Assembly (NCBI GenBank): GCA_031270785.1
Contig: JAISWM010000006.1
Coordinates: 1 to 11,567 of the forward strand
DNA length: 11,567 nucleotides
From: Oscillospiraceae bacterium
Lineage (GTDB): Bacteria; Bacillota; Clostridia; Oscillospirales; Acutalibacteraceae
Direction: 5' to 3'
Shown: positions 1 to 7,332 of the stretch, piece by piece
Position numbering within the stretch: the stretch's first letter is position 1
Layout of the letters: the number at the start of each line of letters is the position of its first letter
Program-made: the position numbers and the translations under genes
Notes under the pieces: generated by a model
What the model saw: only the letters and a program-made list of their open reading frames with translations
Told to the model about the DNA's origin: nothing
Databases searched by the model: none

Positions 1-209
1 TTCTTTTTGTTAACATACCTGTTCATGTTGGTATCATACGCGCATTTGGCGTTTTCAAAGTTGATTTCGAGCAAAATATTTTTTTCATATCCAAACTCCC
101 CATTTGTTATTTTTTCTGATAATAATTTTGTCGGCGGGTGCAGCGTGTCTGAGTGCTGCCTAACTTCCACGGTATTATATTTTTGGTTCCACTTTTGCGC
201 CGAACTCAT
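1..209 (-). CDS. 5' part of an unrecognised protein, running off the left edge
   Basis: Reading leftwards from an ATG at 209-207, the minus strand stays open to the window edge (69 codons, no stop). The product begins MSSAQKWNQKYNTVEVRQ and is hydrophilic and mixed in composition, as expected of a real protein and unlike the hydrophobic plus-strand frame over the same bases. I do not recognise the family. No convincing Shine-Dalgarno site precedes the ATG. The frame is also open upstream to a TAA at 254-252, so the true start is uncertain. The ATG lies only 10 bp from the divergent repressor start at 219, which leaves no room for two normal leaders. Either one start is misassigned, or a deletion has joined two genes here. 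Confidence 0.5.
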   Translation of the reverse strand, partial: MSSAQKWNQKYNTVEVRQHSDTLHPPTKLLSEKITNGEFGYEKNILLEINFENAKCAYDTNMNRYVNKK

Positions 210-218
210 AGCAAGGAA

Positions 219-530
219 ATGGGCGAGAGGATCGCCAAAAGACGCAGAAGCTTAGGACTCAAACAAGTTCAGGCAAATGAAATGATGGAGCGAAGCGACA
301 AATATCTTTCGAACATAGAAAAAGCCAGTAGTATTCCCAGCATTGATGTTCTTATGAAAATTTGTGAAGTTTTGGACACTACGCCGGATTATCTGCTTCT
401 CGGCACTATTCAAGGTGAGGAAAAAATCGAAGAAAATATAATTCAAAAAATCAAGATTTTAGCGAAACAAAAAGGTAAGATTGAAAAATTATCAAGCTTT
501 TTGGATTGGGCCATTGAAAACGATTTTTAA
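219..530 (+). CDS. XRE-family (Cro/CI-type) transcriptional regulator
   Basis: This 103-residue protein has a typical XRE helix-turn-helix over residues 3-60: GERIAKRRRSLGLKQVQ, then the recognition-helix region SDKYLSNIEKASSIPS, then the SIDVLMKICEVLDTTPDYLL tail common in Firmicute-type phage and ICE repressors. The C-terminal part is a short charged helix. Such proteins act in the cytoplasm as dimers, repressing divergent or own promoters. The ATG at 219 was chosen because the HTH starts immediately there. AAGG at 213-216 is closer than usual (2 nt). Upstream in-frame codons to 153 encode an implausible hydrophobic stretch. The HTH normally has a few residues before GERI, so the 5' end may have been altered. 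It ends convergently with the 67-residue gene. Confidence 0.8.
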   Translation: MGERIAKRRRSLGLKQVQANEMMERSDKYLSNIEKASSIPSIDVLMKICEVLDTTPDYLLLGTIQGEEKIEENIIQKIKILAKQKGKIEKLSSFLDWAIENDF

Positions 531-532
531 AA

Positions 533-556
533 GAAAATTATGTTCCTTTAATTTTC
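533..556. terminator. possible bidirectional hairpin between convergent genes
   Basis: GAAAATTA (533-540) and TAATTTTC (549-556) form an 8-bp inverted repeat between the convergent repressor and 67-residue genes. It overlaps the last codons of the latter. The stem is almost all A-T and therefore weak. Position is the main support. Confidence 0.3.
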
Positions 557-751
557 AAATTTAACATGATTTTTTATGTAATCGAGTATGAAAGCTTTGT
601 GTTTAGCGAAAAACTCCGGATAGGCATTTGAAAATTTTTGTATGAGTTCTTCTTTACTGACTTTAGAAAATATTTTATCTGTATTTGTATAATTTTCTAA
701 AAGGTTTAATTCAACAAGCTTGTATGCAAGTTGTATTTGTTTGTTTTCCAT
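548..751 (-). CDS. small uncharacterised protein (67 aa), third gene of the ATPase operon
   Basis: The 67-residue product is charged and probably helical (begins MENKQIQLAYKLVELNLLEN). It has no signal peptide, no membrane segment and no motif I recognise. A strong Shine-Dalgarno site (GGAGG, about 7 nt before the ATG) shows it is meant to be translated. It starts about 30 bp after the phosphoesterase stop on the same strand, so it is most likely cotranscribed with the ATPase and phosphoesterase. It could be a small accessory or immunity-type partner of those enzymes, but that is guesswork from position only. Confidence 0.65.
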   Translation of the reverse strand: MENKQIQLAYKLVELNLLENYTNTDKIFSKVSKEELIQKFSNAYPEFFAKHKAFILDYIKNHVKFEN

Positions 752-781
752 AGCGTTTCCTCCGTTAAGTACATGTTTTTT

Positions 782-1324
782 TCAAATGCTATTTTTAAAA
801 ATCAAATTATTTTCAATTAATTTATCTAAGTCAACAGGTCTAAAATTATTTATCTCTACCCCGGCATTCAAAATACGAGGATTATCTTTAATGTACGAAA
901 AATATATACCGTTCTTACTGTTATGTACATGGCCATGAATCATATAGCTGCCTTTTAAAACGTGATTCCAGGTAAGCATTGGATAGTGGCAAAGTGTAAT
1001 TTTATGCTGTCCGGTATTGATTTCCATTAGCGGTGAAACGTCTAAAAAATATTTATTTAAATCAGTTTTCTTCATCCAATATTTATCGTGGTTGCCAACT
1101 ACCAAATATTTTTTGCCATTTAATTTCTCTAAGTATTCTTCACTTGAAGCAGTGTTTCTAAAAAGTAAATCTCCGAGAATATATATCGTATCTTTTTCTC
1201 TCACGTATTTATTCCACAGCATAATAAGTGTATCGTCCATTTCTCCAACTGTCCCAAACGGACGGTTACAATGTTTGATAATGTTTTTGTGGCCGAAGTG
1301 ATGATCCGCTGTGAAGTAAATCAT
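782..1324 (-). CDS. calcineurin-like metallophosphoesterase (COG4186-like)
   Basis: This 180-residue cytoplasmic enzyme carries the full set of metallophosphoesterase metal-binding motifs: D7-x-H9 (TADHHFGH), G51-D52, G77-N-H-D80, H113 (CHYP) and G131-H-V-H134. Together these bind a dinuclear metal centre that hydrolyses phosphomonoesters or phosphodiesters. The length and the ADHHFGHKNII opening match small single-domain 'phosphoesterase or phosphohydrolase' proteins common in phages and accessory regions. The natural substrate is unknown. The ATG lies 3 nt after the ATPase TAA (1330-1328) with no separate Shine-Dalgarno site, implying translational coupling. Every catalytic residue I expect is present, so the enzyme looks functional. 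Confidence 0.9.
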   Translation of the reverse strand: MIYFTADHHFGHKNIIKHCNRPFGTVGEMDDTLIMLWNKYVREKDTIYILGDLLFRNTASSEEYLEKLNGKKYLVVGNHDKYWMKKTDLNKYFLDVSPLMEINTGQHKITLCHYPMLTWNHVLKGSYMIHGHVHNSKNGIYFSYIKDNPRILNAGVEINNFRPVDLDKLIENNLIFKNSI

Positions 1325-1327
1325 ATT

Positions 1328-2539
1328 TTACCAACTTTCATCCAGTAGAAAATCTGCTATATTTATAGTCTTTATTCCGTCATAGTTCCCTTCTGCGTAT
1401 ACATAATCCATTACCACATATTTCGGATGATTATCTTTGATTTTTAAAAGATTTTCATATTCTCTTTCTCGCGTTTCATATCCGGTTATTTCCTTACATA
1501 CCTGAATATAAATTTTGTCATCATTCTTTTCGCCTATAAAATCTATTTCTAAATTGCTTATTTTTCCGATGTAGATTTTATATCCCCTGCGTTTCATCTC
1601 TAAAAATACTATATTTTCAAGCATTGCAGACAAAGATTTTTCATCATATCTAAAGTTAGCATATTTAAGAGAAGAATCTACGATGTAGTATTTTTCTTGT
1701 GTTCCTAAAACTTCTTTTCCTTGAATATCAAAATTTTCACATTTGTAAATCATAAAAGCTTTTTCCAAAAGGGCAATATAATTATGAATAGTATCTATAT
1801 CTATTTTCCTGTTTTCTCGTTTAAAAAACTTTATTATTGATTTTGCTGAAAATATCTTGCCTGTATTTTCAATTAAAAACGCAACAATTCTGTGGAGCAT
1901 ATCAACTCTACGAACTTCACTTTTATCAAGAATATCCTTTACGATTATAGAGTTATAAATATCTTGAATAGTGGAATAAGTCTCTTCTTTTGTCATTTCT
2001 CTTATGTTTGTTGCCGGAAATCCACCAAGCTTTATATACTCATAAAGTTTTTCTTTTTTGTCTCTTATCTTTCTATAAGATTTTTTAAAATCTAAATACT
2101 CAAAAAAAGATAAAGGAAGTATATGAAAAGTTTTATATCTTCCTGACAGATATGTGGAAATCTCGGAAGATAACATTTTGGAGTTAGAACCAGTTATAAA
2201 AATTTCAGAATTAAAATCATTGAACAGACTATTTGCAACTTTTTCCCAATCATCAACTTCTTGAAATTCATCTAAAAAAATGTAATACTTTTCTTTAGTT
2301 GTTATTTTAGATTTTACATTATTGTAAACCGCCATGTAGTCTTTAAAATTATTATAAGCTAAAGATCCATAATCCATAAAAATAATCTGTTCTTCTTTGA
2401 CCCCTTGCGATTTTAAATCTTGAATCAAAAGTTTTAATATAGTTGATTTACCGCAACGTCTTACCCCAGTTAATATTTTTATAAAGGGCAACCCTATAAA
2501 TTTTTTTAGACGTTCAGTATATAATGGTCTTTTTATCAT
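1328..2539 (-). CDS. AAA_14/DUF4143 ATPase with C-terminal PD-(D/E)XK-like domain
   Basis: The protein is 403 residues long. An N-terminal AAA+ module has Walker A GVRRCGKST (25-33), Walker B YIFLDEFQEV (86-95), sensor ITGSNS (115-120) and an SGRY arginine-finger-type motif (132-135). A winged-helix-like middle follows. The C-terminal DUF4143 region resembles a PD-(D/E)XK nuclease fold, with E308, D333 (EIDFI) and Q346 (YIQV). These ATPases are abundant in gut and symbiotic bacteria, and their substrate is unclear. The frame is open further upstream, but M at 2539 is the start: it has GAGGTG at good spacing, and the domain begins immediately. It is the first gene of an operon with the phosphoesterase and the 67-residue protein. 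No disabling change is seen, unlike several neighbours. Confidence 0.9.
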   Translation of the reverse strand: MIKRPLYTERLKKFIGLPFIKILTGVRRCGKSTILKLLIQDLKSQGVKEEQIIFMDYGSLAYNNFKDYMAVYNNVKSKITTKEKYYIFLDEFQEVDDWEKVANSLFNDFNSEIFITGSNSKMLSSEISTYLSGRYKTFHILPLSFFEYLDFKKSYRKIRDKKEKLYEYIKLGGFPATNIREMTKEETYSTIQDIYNSIIVKDILDKSEVRRVDMLHRIVAFLIENTGKIFSAKSIIKFFKRENRKIDIDTIHNYIALLEKAFMIYKCENFDIQGKEVLGTQEKYYIVDSSLKYANFRYDEKSLSAMLENIVFLEMKRRGYKIYIGKISNLEIDFIGEKNDDKIYIQVCKEITGYETREREYENLLKIKDNHPKYVVMDYVYAEGNYDGIKTINIADFLLDESW

Positions 2540-2557
2540 AAAATACACCTCGTTTAA

Positions 2558-2608
2558 GATTATACTCCGTTTTTTAAAAATTGTCAATGGCGAAAACGGA
2601 ATATAATC
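2558..2608. repeat. imperfect inverted repeat spanning the ATPase promoter
   Basis: GATTATACTCCGTTTTT (2558-2574) is the near-exact reverse complement of GAAAACGGAATATAATC (2592-2608), 15 of 17 positions matching. The arms enclose the -35 box of the ATPase promoter, and the left arm contains its -10 box. The right arm places a second TATAAT on the plus strand with TTGTCA 15 bp before it, giving a near-symmetrical back-to-back promoter layout. It could be an operator for a dimeric repressor or a hairpin in DNA. No plus-strand gene follows. Confidence 0.6.
2559..2587 (-). promoter_or_regulatory. consensus sigma70 promoter of the ATPase operon
   Basis: On the minus strand TTGACA (2587-2582) and TATAAT (2564-2559) are both perfect consensus hexamers separated by exactly 17 bp, ending 20 bp upstream of the ATPase ATG at 2539. 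The Shine-Dalgarno GAGGTG lies between. This is the strongest promoter in the window. Confidence 0.85.
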
Positions 2609-2634
2609 CAGAATTTGAATTAATAAAAATTTTT

Positions 2635-3282
2635 TCACCACAGCTCTGAAACTTTTCTTGCCATGTTTTGTTGTTTTTCTTTTGCCAAACCGCAGTATTT
2701 CAGCGTTATTTGTGAAGACGAATGATTTAAAATTTCCTGTAAAGTCGCAAGAGCAGTAGCATCGTTTTTATGAATTTGCAAAAACCAATAAGCAAAAGTT
2801 TTTCTTAAAAAATGTGTTGAGCAATGATAATTTAAATTCAGGTTTTTCGCCATTTCTTTGAAGATTTTGCAAGCTGATGGAACACTAAGCGGAGAATTCC
2901 CGCCTTTCCTGCTTTTAAAAATATAATCGTCAAAATAGCAACCGCCTTCGTTTTCTATGTACAAATTAACCGCGTTTTTAATTGTTTCAGTAATCTCCAT
3001 ACTGCGCCGTTTTCCTGTTTTTTCTTCAATTAAAACTATTTCTTTTCGCCAGTTTCCGTTTTCGTCAAATAGATTTTTAAATTTTAATCGCAAAATGTCT
3101 CCGGCGCGGTATGCTGTGGATATTCCTAAAATAAAAAGCGCGTAATTTCGGTATTCTTTGCGATCTAAAAAATAGTTTTTTATTAAATTGATTTCATCTA
3201 TAGTTTTTATGGAATCCGCAGGGGAAGCTTTTAACTTTCCCCTGCTTGTGTAAATTGAGTGTTTTTCATTTTCTTTTTTCAT
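2635..3282 (-). CDS. tyrosine recombinase/integrase, catalytic domain only
   Basis: The 215-residue protein has the conserved tyrosine recombinase residues: R59 (TAYRAGD), a lysine at K88/K91 (EEKTGKRR), H157-x-x-R160 (THFLRKTFA), H187 (LNHSS) and the nucleophile Y196 (TLKYCGL). Such enzymes cut and rejoin DNA at specific sites through a 3'-phosphotyrosine intermediate. The usual N-terminal SAM-like arm/core-binding domain is missing or reduced to about 25 residues. That is typical of small phage or plasmid recombinases. The ATG at 3282 has AGAGGT 6 nt upstream. It is the last gene of the methyltransferase-helicase group, 11 nt after the small acidic gene, and its stop lies close to the ATPase promoter. 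All catalytic residues are intact. Confidence 0.88.
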   Translation of the reverse strand: MKKENEKHSIYTSRGKLKASPADSIKTIDEINLIKNYFLDRKEYRNYALFILGISTAYRAGDILRLKFKNLFDENGNWRKEIVLIEEKTGKRRSMEITETIKNAVNLYIENEGGCYFDDYIFKSRKGGNSPLSVPSACKIFKEMAKNLNLNYHCSTHFLRKTFAYWFLQIHKNDATALATLQEILNHSSSQITLKYCGLAKEKQQNMARKVSELW

Positions 3283-3293
3283 GTGCGACCTCT

Positions 3294-3647
3294 TTATACC
3301 GACTCAATGTAAATCGTGCCCGTGGAAGTTTCAATAAATCCATTATCTCTTAATTCTTCAATAAGTATTTCAGGTAAAATATATTTTAAAATAAGTTTTC
3401 TTGAAACATGTTCAGGAATTCTATAACCGTGCAAATTCCACGCAAAATCAGAGTAGTAGTCAATAAAATTTTCTAAAGTTTCGTCTTCGTGAAAATCAAT
3501 TTCAGCGTTTCCGTGTTTCCAGTTGTCTAAAATGGTTTCAGCTTCTTGCTCAGATATGTTTTGGGCTTCTTTAATTGCCGTCAACATTTCTTTTTCTTCT
3601 GGTGTGAGGTCAAGTGGCTTGTGGTTAGTAAATTTTTGTGTTTCCAT
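3294..3647 (-). CDS. small acidic uncharacterised protein between helicase and recombinase
   Basis: This 117-residue acidic protein begins METQKFTNHKPLDLTPEEKE. It has no signal peptide, no membrane segment and no family I can name. The start is at 3647 because GAGGAG precedes that ATG at normal spacing. The frame is open to 3701, but that start would overlap the preceding gene and lacks a ribosome site. The stop of the methyltransferase-helicase is 26 nt upstream and the recombinase follows after 11 nt, so the three form one transcription unit. Acidity and position beside a methyltransferase make a DNA-mimic or anti-restriction role conceivable, but there is no motif to support it. Confidence 0.7.
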   Translation of the reverse strand: METQKFTNHKPLDLTPEEKEMLTAIKEAQNISEQEAETILDNWKHGNAEIDFHEDETLENFIDYYSDFAWNLHGYRIPEHVSRKLILKYILPEILIEELRDNGFIETSTGTIYIESV

Positions 3648-3673
3648 AATTTTTTCTCCTCGTTTTTTTGATT

Positions 3674-6654
3674 TTATGCCATGATTTTTTGTTTTCCCCA
3701 ACGGATTTTATACCCATCCTCGGTTTTTTCTTTGTACATCAAGTTTTCAAGCATACCGCTGTTTATTCCGAATTTTTCATATAATTCGTCATCGTCTAAA
3801 TTTTGATTTTTCATAAACATATTAAGTTTGTCTTTTACCATAATCATTTTCAGCAAATTACACTCAATGCTGTTTTCATATGTAAAAAAATAAATATTTT
3901 TTTGCTCTGTTGAAGTGTACCTTATAAATCTGAAATAATATTGTGCCATGCTTTCGTGATTTCAGTGCAGTTCCGGGATAATGCACTTATTAACAAAATC
4001 AATGTTCATGCTTGCCGACAAGCTTTGTTGCGTACTTAACAAAATTCCGTTTGTGGTTTTTCGGAGTTTTTGAACAATGGCCCTTCTTTGCTCCAACGTG
4101 GTACTTGGTTGTGTCCCAAATTAGTTGATAATATTTTCCCCCCCGCCTTCGGCGGGGGGGGAAAATAAGAAGTTTCAACAATTTTGAGACATAACCCGCC
4201 GGTAATTAAAAATATTGGACGATTCGGAAACGCTTTTTTAATTTCGGAATAATAATTGTTTGTAACACCTATACTTCTGACACCTATTGCGATTCGCTCA
4301 TCATTATATTTTTCAAGCAGTGACAAAACTTTTTTGAATTTATCCGGCAATAAATCCGAATTATATTCTTTTATGGTTTGGGGGGCGGCACATAATTTAA
4401 GAAGTAAAAGCAACTGATGTAAAATTTTAAGCATTGCATCTTTTCGGTCATTTCCGGTTTTGGTAAATAAATACTCAAGCTCATAAAACTTTTCTATTGC
4501 TTGTGAATATAGAGCTTTTTCGCTGTTGTTCATGGCACAAGAAATCTGCTCAATTTTATGTAATTGTTTGCCTGTAACTTCACTAAAAGTCCTTGTTATG
4601 ATGGTTTTGTTGATAAGCCTTTTCAGCTCGTGGGAATTATAAATATCTTGCGTATATTGTTTTATTCCCAAAACCGTTATTTTTTCGGGAATATGCGACT
4701 GTGTAAATAATTTATAACCTTTTTTATAAGCAGGAATAGGCATGTTTTGATAATCATTGAATGTCTGCACCAAGCCATTTTCTAACTTATTGTTCGCATT
4801 TGTTTTTTCTCTTTTGTAGATATAATCGCATTCACTGATCATATTGAAAGAGTTGTTATAAAGCAGTTCAAGCTGCGGCACAATTTCAGAAATATTATTT
4901 CGGGTGCTTGTTCCTGTCATCAGGAGTTTATATTTTAATTTTCTGAAAACATTTAAAACCGCTTTTGTCCGGGATGTGTTGGGGTTGCTCATGTTATCAG
5001 ATTCGTCAAAAATCAACATTACTTTTTGAGATTGCTTTTTCATGAATTTTTTGAGTTGATTCTGATATTTACAAAGCAAATTCAAAGTAATGGTCACGTA
5101 CTGGCCTTTTTCGATTTTTGAAATATCACTTAATTTTTCTATGTGAAGAAAATTTATACCGTAATTTTCTAAAACTTCATTCCGGTTGTTTTTTATGGCA
5201 ATAGCCGTACTTACAACAAAAACATTTCTGATACTGCTTTGCTGTAACCTATATTCGGCCTGTGCAATTCCTGTTATTGTCTTGCCGGAGCCCTGCTCCC
5301 ACTGAACAAAAGCATAAGGTTTTTGCAAAAATAAATTTGTGTCATGAAGCTGCATTTTGTTGAGCTTGATTGTTTCAAATCCAACTTTTAACTGAAAATT
5401 TTTGAGCCAATTTTCTATGTGTGAGTTTTGCTCCATTTTTGAAAAGTCTTTAGACTGCAACTCGTATTGATTGATTTTCTTATCAATCAGCTTTAAATAT
5501 GTTTTGTCCTCAAACGGATAATAATTTTTCGTAACTGCTTTATAAATCGGCACAGAAACATCATTAAATTTGAGAGTGTGCCTATTTTTTATTAAACGAT
5601 TTTTCTTGTTTTTTTGAGGGTGCTGTAAATTCAAAGTCTTTTTTAGCTTTTTAATTACATCATCAGGCTTTATTTTCACTTTTTGCCACTCTGCATAATC
5701 CATGTACTCAGGCTGTTTCTGTGAAAAATATTTATTTATGTATTCTTGGCACTCGGCTAAATATTTTTCAGTTTTCGGATGACACTTTATATCATAAAGC
5801 AATTTTTTTACTTTAAAGCTCCATTTTTCCTCGCATTGTTCCGTATTTAAATTTTCTAACAACAGTTTTTGTTTTAGTTCTTCTTTGGCTTTAATTAGAG
5901 GTTTTAAATAATTTTGAAAAACTTCTTCGGAATTAGAAATATTAATAAGAATTTCTGTTTTAAATGGTACATTTTCGGTGTGTTTGGATTTCTTTTGCAA
6001 TATCAACAATTTTGTAGAATAATTTTCGACTCCCAAATCTTTAAATGAGTTTTCATCAAGTTTTATCTGTGCTACAAAATTAAATTTTTCGTTTAATTTT
6101 TCAATTTGAGCTTTGTTTGAGAATTCATCACTTGCAAAAGATTCAGGCACAATAATCGCTAAAACTCCGCATGGTTTCAAAAGTTCGGCAGCTCTCAAAC
6201 AGTAATAAAATTCGCTTGAATAGCTTTCTCCGTCTTTTCTCCAACACAGGTTATATGGCGGATTTCCGACAACATAATCAAAAGTAGTTCCCGGATTATA
6301 ATTTCTAATATCATCACATGATATTTTTGCTTCCGAATACAGATATTTAGCCACTTTAAAAGCGCTTTTGTCAATTTCGCAGCCGTAAAAATTCAGTTCG
6401 TTTGGAGTGCTGTTAATAAATGCACCGTGACCACAACACAAATCGGCTGTTAAGTCGCTTTTCTTGGGTTTTAAGCAGTTTATAATCCAGTCGGCTAAAT
6501 TATACGGAGTGAAAAACTGCCCTATTTCAAGCTTTTGTTTTTCTTGTTGGTAGTCATAATAGTTGCCGTAATCGTTATAATTTAAGCCGTGCAAACCGCC
6601 TAAATCTGTGTAACTGCCCGCTATATCATCTTTTGTAATTCCTGTTTCGGTCAA
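3674..6654 (-). pseudogene. N6-adenine DNA methyltransferase-SNF2-like helicase fusion, broken near the 3' end
   Basis: The reconstructed protein is about 960 residues. The N-terminal adenine methyltransferase has GQFFTP (45-50), SAM motif I DLCCGHGAF (71-79) and catalytic NPPYN (131-135). The C-terminal superfamily 2 helicase has Walker A EQGSGKT (453-459), DESD (550-553) and motif III MTGTSTRN (579-586). Such fusions occur in restriction-related or DarB-like mobile-element proteins. Two lesions break it. A palindromic element at 4107-4196 shifts the frame and adds a spurious tail ending at 4036. Then a TGA at 3964-3962 replaces what looks like the conserved Trp of a helicase 'W-N' motif (ELH-stop-NHE). 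Beyond both, the proper frame continues to 3674 through ILLSTQQSLSASMNIDF and YYFRFIRY. The only start is a TTG at 6654 without a Shine-Dalgarno site, just after an in-frame TAG, so the 5' end may also be damaged. Confidence 0.85.
4107..4196. repeat. palindromic MITE-like element, copy 1 (inside the helicase gene)
   Basis: This 90-bp copy begins GGTTGTGTCCCAAATT and ends TTTTGAGACATAACC, which is nearly the inverted repeat of the start. The core is a C7/G8 palindrome around GCCTTCGGC. It lies inside the helicase coding sequence and shifts its frame. The flanks TGGTACTT (4099-4106) and CGGTAATT (4200-4207) match 6/8 but with a few extra bases on one side, so this target duplication is only tentative. 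Confidence 0.85.
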
Positions 6655-6688
6655 ATTAAAGAATGGCTAAAAAATAAGAATTTGGGCA

Positions 6689-6694
6689 ATTATA
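6689..6694 (-). promoter_or_regulatory. possible -10 box for the methyltransferase-helicase group
   Basis: TATAAT on the minus strand lies 34 bp before the TTG start at 6654. No good -35 hexamer sits at 16-18 bp, so this is weak support for a promoter. Confidence 0.3.
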
Positions 6695-6728
6695 CATAAA
6701 ATTTATGATAATATCGGGTTTTTGAGCC

Positions 6729-6771
6729 AATAAATAACGATTAGTCTATGATGGACTAGTCGTTATTTATT
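6729..6771. repeat. 18-bp inverted repeat in the divergent intergenic region
   Basis: AATAAATAACGATTAGTC (6729-6746) and GACTAGTCGTTATTTATT (6754-6771) are inverted repeats with one mismatch and a 7-base loop. It lies between the divergent methyltransferase-helicase and XRE-recombinase genes, where a terminator is not obviously needed. It may be a regulator or recombinase binding site, or a terminator left by an earlier arrangement. Confidence 0.7.
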
Positions 6772-6793
6772 TTATGTTCGCTTAAAAATTATG

Positions 6794-6850
6794 ATTTAAA
6801 AACCAGCCGCAACACTGTTGACAATGTTTTTTGAGGGCTGATTTTTAAAT
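6794..6850. repeat. second inverted repeat in the divergent intergenic region
   Basis: ATTTAAAAACCAGCC (6794-6808) and GGCTGATTTTTAAAT (6836-6850) are 15-bp arms with one mismatch around a 27-base loop. With the hairpin at 6729-6771 it fills most of the 300-bp gap between the divergent genes. It lies just upstream of the XRE promoter. Confidence 0.6.
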
Positions 6851-6891
6851 TATAATAGAAGAAACGTAAATTTTCAAATACTTTCAAGGTA

Positions 6892-6921
6892 TTGACTTTA
6901 GACTCGCCTAAAGGTTATAAT
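6892..6921 (+). promoter_or_regulatory. promoter with embedded operator for the XRE-recombinase pair
   Basis: TTGACT (6892-6897) and TATAAT (6916-6921) are separated by 18 bp, 30 bp before the XRE start codon. Between them CTTTAG (6896-6901) and CTAAAG (6908-6913) form a perfect 6-bp inverted repeat with a 6-bp spacer. That is the usual layout of an operator for an autoregulating XRE repressor. Confidence 0.7.
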
Positions 6922-6951
6922 AAAGATATAAAAATCTAACGAGGTGCTCCT

Positions 6952-7332
6952 ATGGAAATTATCGCAAAAAGAATCAGAGAGTTACGTGAAGGAATTAATC
7001 TTTCTCAAAAAAAGATTGCCAAAAAAATCGGAATAGCTCAGCCAAGCGTTTATAGGTACGAAAACAACATTGCTGATCTTCCGTCTGAAACTCTTTTGTG
7101 GTATGAAAATTATTTTGATGTTTCGCTTGACTACATTTTTGGACGTACTGACAAGCCTCAAGGAAAACCTTTTAAGTATCAACCAAAATATATTGATGAA
7201 TTGGTTGATAAAGACAAAAATCTTAAAGAATTCGTGGAAATGTGTTTTGACCCAAAATCTTCAATGAATGATCGCTTAAAAAACGCTCTTTTGCAAGTTT
7301 TATCTGAAAAAAAGGAGAACGAAAATCAATGA
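6952..7332 (+). CDS. XRE-family regulator paired with the serine recombinase
   Basis: This 126-residue cytoplasmic protein has an N-terminal XRE helix-turn-helix at about residues 5-60: IAKRIRELREGINLSQKKIA, the recognition helix AQPSVYRYENNIADLPS, and then YFDVSLDYIFGRTD. A charged, helical C-terminal half follows, probably for dimerisation. The ATG at 6952 is preceded by GAGGTG at 5 nt. Its TGA overlaps the recombinase ATG (ATGA at 7329-7332), so the two genes are translationally coupled. The promoter contains a CTTTAG dyad suited to autorepression. In mobile elements this pairing usually controls excision and integration. The gene looks intact although its partner is not. Confidence 0.87.
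   Translation: MEIIAKRIRELREGINLSQKKIAKKIGIAQPSVYRYENNIADLPSETLLWYENYFDVSLDYIFGRTDKPQGKPFKYQPKYIDELVDKDKNLKEFVEMCFDPKSSMNDRLKNALLQVLSEKKENENQ

Noticed and set aside
7..255. Plus-strand 82-residue ORF at the left edge
   Set aside because: Its composition is implausible (hydrophobic and Cys/Phe-rich) and it is antisense to a better minus-strand frame.
1328..2641. Upstream start at 2641 for the ATPase
   Set aside because: It would run through the consensus promoter and overlap the recombinase stop; the start at 2539 has a proper Shine-Dalgarno site and domain boundary.
3674..3949. Separate 91-residue gene (MAQYYFRF...)
   Set aside because: It has no ribosome site and is the C-terminal continuation of the helicase after the TGA, so it is folded into the pseudogene.
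3962..3964. TGA inside the helicase frame read as recoded tryptophan
   Set aside because: TGG is used for Trp throughout, and the XRE gene ends with TGA (7330-7332) at the recombinase overlap, so the code is standard and this TGA is a lesion.
3999..4181. 60-residue minus-strand ORF
   Set aside because: It lies in a wrong frame across the helicase gene and the palindromic element; its MLKLLIFPPRRRRGG start is element sequence.
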